A stretch of DNA of 64,000 nt, taken from JAGNGI01 sp035448825 (GTDB lineage: Bacteria > Fidelibacterota > UBA2242). Each line of letters starts with the position of its first letter. The stretch's first letter is position 1. The stretch spans positions 1 to 64,000 of the forward strand of contig DAOTJS010000003.1 of NCBI GenBank assembly GCA_035448825.1, given 5' to 3'. Below, piece after piece: positions 43,346 through 51,935 of the stretch. The notes under the pieces are model-generated. The model ran no database searches and had not been told where the DNA came from. It was given only the letters and a program-made list of their open reading frames with translations. Made by a program: the position numbers and the translations under genes.

Positions 43346-44488
43346 TTAACCACCGATCGAGAACCGTAAAGTAGCCGCAATCCCGGCATAATCATTCATA
43401 TTACTGCCTACGAATTGGAGATCAACTCCCTGTTTCAAAGCCCGGTGAACCAGATGTTCCACCAGATCATTGGTTCTTTCTAATTTTCCACATCCAATTG
43501 GACAGGTGTTGAGCGTTTTTAAGCTAAGGTAGCCACAATTGCGGCAAAACGAACCCTTTTGAAAAAAATGCTCTTGAATGATAAGCTTCTCTACCCAGTT
43601 GTCCTGGATTTTGTCCAGAACGGCTTGAATGCCGTCCACAGCCTGACCAGCTGACTTTTTATCAAGTAAACTTTTCAAGAGTACTTGTTCGTAATCCTGA
43701 CGTGCTTTTTCTTCGGTTTTTTCTACTTTTTTCAGGACTTCTGGCAACGGTGCGGTCGGTTCGACTTCGATCTGACCGGCAATTCGTGAATTAATATAAG
43801 GGTGTAAATATTTTGAAAATTCGGACAATGCTTCTTTTCTCCCACCCAGGATTATCCAATTGAAATCGTATTTTTGATGGAGATCGAAAATTTGCTGAGA
43901 TACTTCTTTGTAATGCTGGATAACGCCCTCATGGATATTGCGTTCGACTTTACGTTCCTGGCGTCCCTTAAAACCGCCAACCTTGACGGATTCAGGAGCG
44001 TTATCCTCGATATGAAAAAGTTCCTTGAATTCACCAAGCCGTGACTCAAATATTTTGGCTTTAGAACGATCAATCAAAACCAGGGCATAATTGCGATAGC
44101 GACTAAAAAGCATTGTATAAGGGCGAATATAGGGATAAGGTTGAATCACGAGAATATTTTGAGGCAGGGGTCTTTTAAAATTTAGCGTGCGCCAGAAATT
44201 TGCACCGCTGGACGAGAAACAGATTGAGCTGATGCTTTCAGCGGGATCTAATTCTTCTCCGTACCAGTGCAAAATCCGATCGAAATCGGATAATACGGAC
44301 TCTTGTTCTTCAGCGCTCAATTGCCGGAAATACGTTTTTTCCTTTTTATAGCGAATTTGTTTTTTGAGTTCAACGATATGACTCTTTCGGTTACCAGCAA
44401 TATTATCGAGCGTAAAGTAGGCACTGGTCACTGGGAATTTGTTCTGCGGGAGGTGAACCAAATCTTTTAAAATCTGTTCTCTGATCAT
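43346..44488 (-). CDS. Bacterial eRF1-like (baeRF/Vms1-type) protein
   Basis: The protein has the layout of the bacterial archaeo-eukaryotic release-factor family: an N-terminal region (PVTSAYFTLDN), an eRF1 domain 2-like core (YALVLIDRSKAKIFESRLGE, WIILGGRKEALSEFSKYLHP) and domain 3-like tail (DLVEHLVHRALKQGVDLQFV). A zinc-ribbon-like CRNCGYLSLKTLNTCPIGCG lies between. Relatives include Vms1/ANKZF1, which cleaves stalled peptidyl-tRNA, so a ribosome-rescue role is plausible. The peptidyl-tRNA-cleaving GGQ/GSQ-type glutamine loop is not obvious; GGFKGRQERKVERNI is the best candidate. The start follows AAAGGAG. It is co-oriented with the motor operon but separated by 220 bases and that operon's own promoter. 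Confidence 0.78.
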   Translation of the reverse strand: MIREQILKDLVHLPQNKFPVTSAYFTLDNIAGNRKSHIVELKKQIRYKKEKTYFRQLSAEEQESVLSDFDRILHWYGEELDPAESISSICFSSSGANFWRTLNFKRPLPQNILVIQPYPYIRPYTMLFSRYRNYALVLIDRSKAKIFESRLGEFKELFHIEDNAPESVKVGGFKGRQERKVERNIHEGVIQHYKEVSQQIFDLHQKYDFNWIILGGRKEALSEFSKYLHPYINSRIAGQIEVEPTAPLPEVLKKVEKTEEKARQDYEQVLLKSLLDKKSAGQAVDGIQAVLDKIQDNWVEKLIIQEHFFQKGSFCRNCGYLSLKTLNTCPIGCGKLERTNDLVEHLVHRALKQGVDLQFVGSNMNDYAGIAATLRFSIGG

Positions 44489-44713
44489 ATTGACTCCTTT
44501 GGTTAAGAATTATATTTATGGGGGTTAAAAGTTGCATTCATTAATCAATTACGCACCGCTTGTCGTCGGCATTTTTCTTCTTTTCGTTTTCAGATATGCA
44601 GGTATCAGTGACCAATTCAGCGAGACTTAGAAATCTTAATCTCACACTAATTAATAAGGAATATTTTTGATATTAGCAATAGATATTTGCTTTAATCGTA
44701 GGAAAAATATTTT

Positions 44714-45928
44714 TCAGATTAACCAGCGTGGCAAATGTGGACTGCTCAAGATCATTTCGTACGGATCAGCATTTGCCAAACCGCTACAATCAACGACCAG
44801 ACAACGAGCTGTTTTCCCCTCTTCCAGACTGCCAACCTCCTTATGAAATCCAATGGCGTAGGCTCCATTCAACGTGGCGAATTTCAGCGCGAGCTCCGGA
44901 GTTACACCATAGGCATCAACACATTCGATCATTTCTTTGCGAATATCGAGGTCGGGAACCAAAGCCCGGCTTTCTGTACCGAGGCATAGGTTAATACCTT
45001 TTTCTAGTAATGAATCAACCGGCGTCTTGACTTCGGATAAGATTTTGCTACTGCGTGGGCAAAGACAGACATTAACTTTTGCCCCAAATTCCTTGATGAA
45101 ATCAATTTCATCGGCGGTAACGCAATTCATATGGGTCAAAATATTGTGGCGAGCGTAAAAATGATTAGCAAAAAAATAACGAATAGCCGTTAAGCCTGGC
45201 ACCTGCCAGGAATAGTCAAAGTCTTCATTGGCAAGCAAAAATTGGCGTAACAAGCCGCTACCATTAAGGGTAAATTCATTCTCTTCCGGGATAATATCAA
45301 TATGGATAGCAATATGCCGTTCAGAGAATACGATTTCGTGTAATAATTGGGGTGAAGTCGCCCAAATATAAGATGGGGCGAGATGTTTAGTAATTTTTTT
45401 CTCAGGAGTTTGATCCTGAATTAGCTCGCGAAAGGTTCGGATTATCTCGGAAGCCTGGTAGTTTTTGAAACCGGTCACTTCATAGAACTGGCGAGCGAAA
45501 ACTTGATTGTCCATTAAGGCTGAGTATGAAGCTCCTTTGGTGGTCAAATCGGCTAGAGCAATTGTACCGAAGTTGATATTTTCTGTCAAATTGGCGGCCG
45601 CGTATTCCGCCTTAGTGATTTCATCGGTCCGAGTAAAATCACGGACAAACTGCATATACTTAAGAAAATTAGCCGGCGTTTCGGCCAGGGGTGGATGTTC
45701 AAGATGAGTGTGGGCATTGATAAATCCCGGAAATATGACGCTATCCCCGAGATCAATTAGAGGAGTTTCGAGGTCAGTTTGTAAATTTTCAGCGCTTTCA
45801 ACCTCAATGATCTGTTGGCCTTTAACTATTATTACTCCCTTTTCAATAGGCGGCTGGGAAACTGGAACGATCCAGCGTGCGGTATAGCCTTTCAAGGTCT
45901 CCGAATTTTCCGGCTGATTGTTCGCCAT
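44714..45928 (-). CDS. Amidohydrolase (TRZ/ATZ-like deaminase fold) with altered metal-site residues
   Basis: The amidohydrolase fold is clear: N-terminal sandwich strands (GVIIVKGQQIIEVES), the HxH metal motif in PGFINAHTHLEHPPL, a later His in LTHMNCVTADEIDFI, VCLCPRSSKIL, and the C-terminal ALKFATLNGAYAIGF-EVGSLEEGKTA. Two catalytic positions look unusual. The strand-8 metal Asp, normally LGTDS, reads CLGTESRA. The strand-5 HxxE reads AIHIDIIPEENEF. The protein may be an N-deaminase-like enzyme with shifted chemistry, for example in nucleoside or futalosine metabolism, but the substrate cannot be named. It precedes an unrelated gene run downstream of comEC. Confidence 0.82.
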   Translation of the reverse strand: MANNQPENSETLKGYTARWIVPVSQPPIEKGVIIVKGQQIIEVESAENLQTDLETPLIDLGDSVIFPGFINAHTHLEHPPLAETPANFLKYMQFVRDFTRTDEITKAEYAAANLTENINFGTIALADLTTKGASYSALMDNQVFARQFYEVTGFKNYQASEIIRTFRELIQDQTPEKKITKHLAPSYIWATSPQLLHEIVFSERHIAIHIDIIPEENEFTLNGSGLLRQFLLANEDFDYSWQVPGLTAIRYFFANHFYARHNILTHMNCVTADEIDFIKEFGAKVNVCLCPRSSKILSEVKTPVDSLLEKGINLCLGTESRALVPDLDIRKEMIECVDAYGVTPELALKFATLNGAYAIGFHKEVGSLEEGKTARCLVVDCSGLANADPYEMILSSPHLPRWLI

Positions 45929-46021
45929 ATTTATGATTACTCCATTTTCTAATTTTGATTATTCCACCAGAACAATTTTATTGAATAGTGCCCTAAAAAC
46001 CAAACCTATATGAAAATAAAT

Positions 46022-48385
46022 TCACCAGCGCGTAATCCAATATTTGTGACCGTCGGAATGAACGATAAATGCGCGGCTCAGGTCAGTTCGGTGAATTTCT
46101 GTGCCGAATGCTTCGTAACGGGTGATGGTCCCAGCGGACGGGTGCTTGAATTTATTATTTTTCCCGACAGATATAACGGCCAGGTCTGGAGCTATCTGTT
46201 CGATAAATGCCTGACTCGAAGAAGTCGAACTGCCGTGATGCGGAACTTTCAATATTTCGGACTGCAAAGTCGAACGCCATAGATTTAAGTAATTTTCAGA
46301 TAACTTTTCGACATCGCCACAAAAGAGAAAATCGGTTTGGCGATAACTTATTTTTAAGACATTAGAATAGTCATTGAATCCGGGCGGATGCAATTCCAGG
46401 AACGCTTTTGACGGGTGCAGAACGAAAACATTCAAGGATTCGGCTAAAGGGAAACAATCTCCGGCATAAAGGTGTCTGATTGGAATTTGTAAAGAATCGG
46501 CCAGGGTATGAATTTCACGATAAATCTGAGAACTGGCAGAAATATCCGGTTCCCAGATTGCGCCAATTTGAAAATTGCGCATAAGATAAGGAGCTCCGCC
46601 GATATGGTCATTGTGCGGGTGACTCAAAGCCAGATAATCAATTCGCCGGATGCCTTTGCGCTTGAGGAATGGCGCGATCGTGGATTCACCGTAATCGCGT
46701 CGGAAAGTCCGGTCGCCCGTATCAATCAACATTGTTTCGCGGTTGGGGAATTCTAAAAGAATCGCATCGCCTTGGCCGACATCCAGAAACGTTACTTTAA
46801 GAACCGGTTTGGATAGATTTTTCGTCCAGATTAGAAAATTAATGCCGATGAGGAAGCTGAATAAGGCTAATTTTTGAACCGGTTTTTTATTGAGGTTTAG
46901 CAGAATTAATAGAATTAAATATCCAAGATAAACTCCTCCAAGCTTTATCGCTGGTATGGTCAGATAAGCAAATGGTACCCGCCCTGAGATTTTAACGATC
47001 CAGGTCAATAAGCTGATTAAAACCATTTGAACTTCACCGAAAGTCAGATTGAAACCGCTCCATAAAAATCCGAGAATTACCTGACCGAATCCCAAACCAC
47101 CGATAAGCCCGACCAGCGGGACAACTGCTAAATTGGTCACCAGTGAAATGAGCGGAATCCGCTGGAAGTAAAAAACCGTAATCGGTATGGTGCCCAATAA
47201 AGCCGAAAGCGAAACGAGAAAGAGTTGCCAGATTTCACGCAATCGGCGATTCTTGACGTTGGAAATTTTAAGTGGCAGAGGTAATAAATATTCCAATTGT
47301 CGGTAAACATAGACGATCGAAATTACCGCCATAAATGAGAGCTGAAAACCCATATCGAAAATCTGGAGCGGATCGAACAGGGATTGAATCAAAGCTGCTG
47401 CGGCGATCGTATTATAGATGTTGGAGCGCTTTTCCCAACCCTGCGCAATCAATGTTAAAATAGCCATTATGACGGCTCGATTAACAGACGGTCGCAGGCC
47501 GACCATCAAGGCGTAAAATCCCAGCCCAAGAATCGCCAGAACCATTTTCGGCTTTTTAGGAATAGGCAAAAAGCCGAGAATCAGCATAATTACCATCGTC
47601 ACATAAACTACGTGCATGCCGGAAACCGAGAGAACATGGACAACGCCGGTATCAACAAAGGCCTGGTTGGTTTCGTCGCTGATTTCACCACGCACCCCGA
47701 CGATCAAAGCTTTCAAAATGGCATTTTGTTCGCCGGACATAGATTTGTCGAGGAGCTCTTCGACTTTGATGCGCGAGTAATTGGCGGCTCTGCGCAGGGA
47801 GCCGCTTCGGCCGATTATAGTCGGACTCTGTCCGGCATCCAGGTAAGCTGTGGCATAAATGTGATGATTAGCCAGATAACGCCGGTAGTCAAATTCGCCG
47901 GGATTGCGCGCTGGCGCCGGCTGATTAAGCCGGGCGTTGAAAGCAATCCAATCGCCGTAAATAACATTGTTGGTAGGTTGCTTGACGGTCAGAATTAGTT
48001 TGCCGTTCCATTCCTGCCAATCGGGATGTTTTATGCGTAAATTCTTCAAGCGAACTTTTAATTTATCCTCGCCGCTAAATTCAGCTTGTTCCACCATCGC
48101 AATTACGCTGTCTGGTTCATCTGAAAAATAAAATTGGCTTAAGTGATCAGGGCCGGTGACGGTCCGCAAAGAATGATTAATTCCGCCGAGACCAAACAAT
48201 GCTATTCCAATCAATAAAAGCGACCGAGATTTCGACGAGAAAACAATTCCCAAAAGGAAGCTGATTAGCAAAATAATGAACCAAACTTCCGGCAATAAAT
48301 GCGAGGTATGGTCGGTGATAATCCCGCCTAAGTAAACTACACAAATACCAACGAGTGGCATTCGTTCAAGAATGTTCTTGATCAC
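46022..48385 (-). CDS. comEC: ComEC/Rec2-family DNA-uptake channel
   Basis: ComEC carries transforming single-stranded DNA across the inner membrane. All three parts are present in 787 residues. First is an N-terminal OB-like DUF4131 segment (KLKVRLKNLRIKHPDWQEWN). Next comes the ten-helix Competence domain with its signature VVHVLSVSGMHVVYVTM and MVGLRPSVNRAVIMAI. Last is a C-terminal metallo-beta-lactamase domain (TFLDVGQGDAILLEF, LSHPHNDHIGG, VPHHGSSTSSS), thought to degrade the non-transforming strand. The start is GTG with AAGGA upstream. Competence is therefore possible, although no other com gene appears in the window. Confidence 0.94.
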   Translation of the reverse strand: MIKNILERMPLVGICVVYLGGIITDHTSHLLPEVWFIILLISFLLGIVFSSKSRSLLLIGIALFGLGGINHSLRTVTGPDHLSQFYFSDEPDSVIAMVEQAEFSGEDKLKVRLKNLRIKHPDWQEWNGKLILTVKQPTNNVIYGDWIAFNARLNQPAPARNPGEFDYRRYLANHHIYATAYLDAGQSPTIIGRSGSLRRAANYSRIKVEELLDKSMSGEQNAILKALIVGVRGEISDETNQAFVDTGVVHVLSVSGMHVVYVTMVIMLILGFLPIPKKPKMVLAILGLGFYALMVGLRPSVNRAVIMAILTLIAQGWEKRSNIYNTIAAAALIQSLFDPLQIFDMGFQLSFMAVISIVYVYRQLEYLLPLPLKISNVKNRRLREIWQLFLVSLSALLGTIPITVFYFQRIPLISLVTNLAVVPLVGLIGGLGFGQVILGFLWSGFNLTFGEVQMVLISLLTWIVKISGRVPFAYLTIPAIKLGGVYLGYLILLILLNLNKKPVQKLALFSFLIGINFLIWTKNLSKPVLKVTFLDVGQGDAILLEFPNRETMLIDTGDRTFRRDYGESTIAPFLKRKGIRRIDYLALSHPHNDHIGGAPYLMRNFQIGAIWEPDISASSQIYREIHTLADSLQIPIRHLYAGDCFPLAESLNVFVLHPSKAFLELHPPGFNDYSNVLKISYRQTDFLFCGDVEKLSENYLNLWRSTLQSEILKVPHHGSSTSSSQAFIEQIAPDLAVISVGKNNKFKHPSAGTITRYEAFGTEIHRTDLSRAFIVHSDGHKYWITRW

Positions 48386-48419
48386 AACCTTCCTTTTTTA
48401 TGACAAACGGCGCTTTAAG

Positions 48420-48956
48420 TTAAAACGCCGGAATCTTGACGATCACGCTCAAGTATAACCAATTATAAGCGCTGGTAGCCATGATAATGGCCAGTGTGAA
48501 AAGCCAGAAATGATAACGGCTATTGAAATTCAAAAGGTAGAAAATATAGGACATCGCCAGCGTAACTATTGCGGAAATTACTAAGGTTCCAAAAGTTACC
48601 GCTAACCCCACCGACCTGTCAGTTTTTAAAATCTGGAAAAATACCGTAGCAAAAAAGAGAGTAACGGTAAAAATAATTATGTACCAGAGAACATTTCCGA
48701 GACAATTGTTGCCTCGTAAGAACTGGCAGAGAACTCCCCAGAAAAAGCAAAGTATCGCCGAAATGGTACAGACGGCAAACCAGGTCAAATAGTAAATATT
48801 GAAAGTTTGGGACGGAATCCAACTGCGATACTGGCGGAGGACATTCGGTTCGATAGAAACCAAGAGTAGTCCGAATAAAGCAATGCCGATCGTAATCAGA
48901 TAACGATAAATGTGCCGTGCCAGATTGATTTCTTCAAATTCGGTATGGTCGTTCAT
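48420..48956 (-). CDS. Multi-span membrane protein of unknown function
   Basis: The ATG at 48956 is preceded by GGAGAAG at five bases and is the best start; a longer frame would overlap the gene upstream by 20 bases. The protein has a short acidic N-terminus and about five hydrophobic helices (YLITIGIALFGLLLVSI, WFAVCTISAILCFFWGVL, VLWYIIIFTVTLFFATVFF, VTFGTLVISAIVTLAMSYIF, FWLFTLAIIMATSAYNWLYL). No family is recognised. It lies between comEC and a small secreted protein, in one close-packed run. Confidence 0.75.
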   Translation of the reverse strand: MNDHTEFEEINLARHIYRYLITIGIALFGLLLVSIEPNVLRQYRSWIPSQTFNIYYLTWFAVCTISAILCFFWGVLCQFLRGNNCLGNVLWYIIIFTVTLFFATVFFQILKTDRSVGLAVTFGTLVISAIVTLAMSYIFYLLNFNSRYHFWLFTLAIIMATSAYNWLYLSVIVKIPAF

Positions 48957-48981
48957 CGTATCTTCTCCGGGAATGTAGGAT

Positions 48982-49446
48982 TTATTTTTGGATGAGCGCA
49001 CGTCGCGCTTCGTTTAGCCAAAAATCGGACTGTTCAATCTGTCCCTTCTGGCGAGCCAGGACAATGCGCAGTGCGGCTTCGATCTTGATTTTCTGGTTAT
49101 ATTTGTCTTTATAAAAAGTGTTCAGCAATTCAATCAATTGAGTAATATCTTCGATTTGCTTAGGTGGGAAATAGGCGCTAATCCGGCTACGCATTTGATT
49201 GACGTAGAAAGGAACGGTAAAGGTGAATTCGCGCTTTTCTTGCTCAGCAAGGCAAAATTGAATGATTTCATCGGATTTTTGCAATCCCTGTAGATAACCC
49301 AATAGCCAGTAATATTTATTATCGTATTTCATCCGCCGCCAGATGGTACCGTCAATGTCAGTTGGATTTTGAGCTAGAAGGGGGGAGGCGGTATGAAAAG
49401 CTATTCCGATACAAATTAACGTCAGCCAATAGCGAACTACTCGCAT
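48982..49446 (-). CDS. Small secreted protein of unknown function
   Basis: A signal peptide (to about residue 25, SPLLAQ) precedes a 129-residue helical protein. Notable segments are GTIWRRMKYDNKYYWLLGYL and an ending in ALRIVLARQKGQIEQSDF. I do not recognise the family. The start overlaps the nadE stop by ten bases, which indicates translational coupling. Confidence 0.72.
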   Translation of the reverse strand: MRVVRYWLTLICIGIAFHTASPLLAQNPTDIDGTIWRRMKYDNKYYWLLGYLQGLQKSDEIIQFCLAEQEKREFTFTVPFYVNQMRSRISAYFPPKQIEDITQLIELLNTFYKDKYNQKIKIEAALRIVLARQKGQIEQSDFWLNEARRALIQK

Positions 49447-51095
49447 TGCTCTTCTCCCTTTTCTTCAAAATGGTTGATAATTGGATAACGCCGTCCCAGG
49501 CCGAAAGCTTTGCCGCTAATTTTTAGACCGGGTGCAGCCTGACGGCGCTTGAACTCGGCTGATTTAATGCGGCGAAAAATGTCATTTACCAGGTTTCTTG
49601 GATAACCCATCTGAACCAGTTCTGCCGGGGTTTTTTGCTCAATGATAATGTCATCTACCAGCGGGCTGACGATCGCGTAATCGAACGGGTCCACCTGACC
49701 GGGGGCCAATTCAGCCGTCGGGATTTTGCTGAAAACGCGTTCCGGAATGATTAGCCGCCCTGCCGTTTCGTTGAAATAGCTAGCGACTTTGTAAACGTCT
49801 AATTTGCTTAAATCGGAAATCACGGCCAGCGCGCCGCACATATCGCCATACATTGTGCAATAACCAAGCGCCAATTCAGTTTTATTGCCAGTAGTCAAAA
49901 CGTAAGCGTGGTATTTATTGGCAAGCGCCATTAATAGATTGCCGCGAATGCGAGATTGGATATTTTCTTCGGTAACGTCCGGAGATGTCTCGCCGAAAAC
50001 TGGTTTTAATTCCTGAAGATAAGACTGAAAAATTTTTTCGATCGGGATTTCGATTAGTTTGATATTTGTATTTTTAGCTAAAATAAAAGCGTCTTCTCGG
50101 CTTGTGGCGGAAGTATATTGCGACGGTAAAAATACTCCCAGAACGTTTTCAGCACCGAGGGCGGAAACGGCGATGCAAGCGACGAGTGCCGAATCAATTC
50201 CGCCGCTCAATCCGATGATCGCCTGTCGCCCGCCGGTTTTATAAAAATAATCGTGCACGCCGAGGGTCAAAGCCTGATAAATGCTGGCTTCGCGTTGAAT
50301 TTTCGGCCAGGGCATTCCGCGACCGCATCCGCTAACTAAATCCAGCTCGAAAACGACTAGGTTTTCTTTGAACTCTTCGCCCCAGCCGATCGTTGAACCG
50401 GAGGCGTCCAGAGCGAAAGAATTGCCATCGAAAACCAACTCGTCACGGCCGCCAACTAAATTGACCAGTACGAATGGTCGCTTGAGTTTAATTACTTTGT
50501 CGAGTACTAATTGCCGACGGCGATCACGTTTATCATATTCGAAAGGCGAAGCCGATAAATTGATTACTAACTCGGCACCCTGAGCAACCAATTGATCGGT
50601 TACTTTAATATCGCTATTGCTATCCCACAAGTCTTCGCAGATTTCTACGCCGAGCCGAACAGAATGACCACCGATTGCGATTGTTACCGGCAGGTTTTCA
50701 CTGGCTGGAGTGAAATAGCGGCATTCGTCAAAAACATCATAATTGGGCAGAAGTGTCTTGGAGCGCGTCGCGACCAGTTGACCGGATTTAATGACGGCGG
50801 CGGCGTTGTAAAGTTTGCCATTATCCCGAGCGACGAAGCCCAGAATAACGACCATCGCACTGTGGCAAGCGGTAGTTATTTTATTTAGCCATTGCAAATT
50901 ACAATCAACGAAAGATTGTTCCAGCAATAAGTCCTGCGGCGAATAGCCGGTAATTGCCAGTTCCGGGAAAATCAGTAAGTCCACTCCCTGTTGTTCGGCG
51001 TCTTGAATAAAGTTGATAATTTTTTTAGCATTGCCGGGTAAATCGCCGAGAATGGGATTAATCTGTGCCAGTCCGATTTTAATTTCAGGTTTCAA
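49437..51095 (-). CDS. nadE: NAD+ synthetase, glutamine-dependent
   Basis: This enzyme amidates nicotinic acid adenine dinucleotide to NAD+. The N-terminal nitrilase-type glutaminase domain has its catalytic triad: Glu in IFPELAITGYSP, Lys in RSKTLLPNYDVFDE and Cys in VRLGVEICEDLW. The C-terminal synthetase has the ATP pyrophosphatase P-loop GLSGGIDSALVACIAVSAL and TTGNKTELALGYCTMYGD. The 552-residue length matches the two-domain bacterial type with an ammonia tunnel. It overlaps the acylphosphatase stop by four bases. Confidence 0.96.
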   Translation of the reverse strand: MKPEIKIGLAQINPILGDLPGNAKKIINFIQDAEQQGVDLLIFPELAITGYSPQDLLLEQSFVDCNLQWLNKITTACHSAMVVILGFVARDNGKLYNAAAVIKSGQLVATRSKTLLPNYDVFDECRYFTPASENLPVTIAIGGHSVRLGVEICEDLWDSNSDIKVTDQLVAQGAELVINLSASPFEYDKRDRRRQLVLDKVIKLKRPFVLVNLVGGRDELVFDGNSFALDASGSTIGWGEEFKENLVVFELDLVSGCGRGMPWPKIQREASIYQALTLGVHDYFYKTGGRQAIIGLSGGIDSALVACIAVSALGAENVLGVFLPSQYTSATSREDAFILAKNTNIKLIEIPIEKIFQSYLQELKPVFGETSPDVTEENIQSRIRGNLLMALANKYHAYVLTTGNKTELALGYCTMYGDMCGALAVISDLSKLDVYKVASYFNETAGRLIIPERVFSKIPTAELAPGQVDPFDYAIVSPLVDDIIIEQKTPAELVQMGYPRNLVNDIFRRIKSAEFKRRQAAPGLKISGKAFGLGRRYPIINHFEEKGEEQCE

Positions 51096-51367
51096 AATCT
51101 AATCTCGAAACTTTTGTAGCCGACTAAGTCGGGCAATTTATTGACAATTACATTAGTAACGTGACTTAATGGTGGTCCGGCTTTGAGTTCGCTGATAAAG
51201 TCATTGATCATTCCTTCCTCACCCTCGACTTCGCAATAAACGTCGCCGTTGGGCAGATTTTTAACATAACCGGTCAAGCCATAGCGCAGAGCAATCCGGC
51301 GAACATACCAGCGGAAACCAACTCCCTGAACGACACCCTGAACAATAATCTCAACGCGTATCGCCAT
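51092..51367 (-). CDS. acyP: Acylphosphatase
   Basis: The 91-residue protein is a classic acylphosphatase, which hydrolyses acyl-phosphates. The active-site Arg lies in the phosphate loop GVVQGVGFRWYVRRIA and the catalytic Asn in GLTGYVKNLPNGDVYCEVEG. I chose the second ATG (51367), preceded by GGAG; the longer frame adds seven residues and overlaps the next gene. Its stop overlaps the nadE start by four bases. Confidence 0.95.
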   Translation of the reverse strand: MAIRVEIIVQGVVQGVGFRWYVRRIALRYGLTGYVKNLPNGDVYCEVEGEEGMINDFISELKAGPPLSHVTNVIVNKLPDLVGYKSFEIRF

Positions 51368-51371
51368 ATAC

Positions 51372-51920
51372 CTATTCTCCGAAAGCAAATGCTACGGCGG
51401 CTGAAGCGCTATCGAACTGGCGCAGATTGCTGATTTCCGGCCAGGAATTCAACCCGCAGACCGGTTTATTCAATTGCAAACAGTAGGCGATTTCTGACAA
51501 GGTTCCATATTTGCCACCGATGGCAATGGCGGCATCACAGGCGCGAGCGATAATAGCATTGCGGGCAACGCCGATTCCGGTTGGCAGAGCGATTTTTACC
51601 CACGGATTGGCATCATTTTTATCTGCGCCTGGCAGAAGGCCAATAGTCAACCCGCCGGCTGAGACGGCTCCCTTGCAAGCGGCTTCCATAACGCCAGTGC
51701 GTCCGCCGCAGAGTAAAATCGCACCTCGTTCGGCGATGGCGCGACCGACATCATAAGCCAATTGATAAATTCGTTCGTCGCATTCGCGGCCACCCAGAAC
51801 GGCAATGATTTTTGGGGAAGAGTTCATTTCGGTCTTGGAATAAATAGATGATGAAAATGACATTTGCGTTTTTTCAGACTCATTAGTTTTTGAAATTTGT
51901 CTTTTTCCCTTTGCCATCAT
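51372..51920 (-). CDS. LOG-like Rossmann protein (TIGR00725 family)
   Basis: This is a nucleotide-binding Rossmann protein of the group related to the 'lysine decarboxylase'-annotated LOG proteins and DprA-like SMF folds. It shows IAVLGGRECDERIYQLAYDV, the GGRTGVMEAACKGA loop (compare GGGxxGLMG), LPTGIGVARNAIIARACDAA and GGKYGTLSEIAYCL in place of the LOG PGGxGTxxE motif. The changed motif makes cytokinin-type phosphoribohydrolase activity doubtful. The first 31 residues are polar and not conserved-looking; an internal ATG at 51827 is a plausible true start, but neither start has a clear ribosome site. Confidence 0.8.
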   Translation of the reverse strand: MMAKGKRQISKTNESEKTQMSFSSSIYSKTEMNSSPKIIAVLGGRECDERIYQLAYDVGRAIAERGAILLCGGRTGVMEAACKGAVSAGGLTIGLLPGADKNDANPWVKIALPTGIGVARNAIIARACDAAIAIGGKYGTLSEIAYCLQLNKPVCGLNSWPEISNLRQFDSASAAVAFAFGE

Positions 51921-51935
51921 TGAAATTAACTGAGA

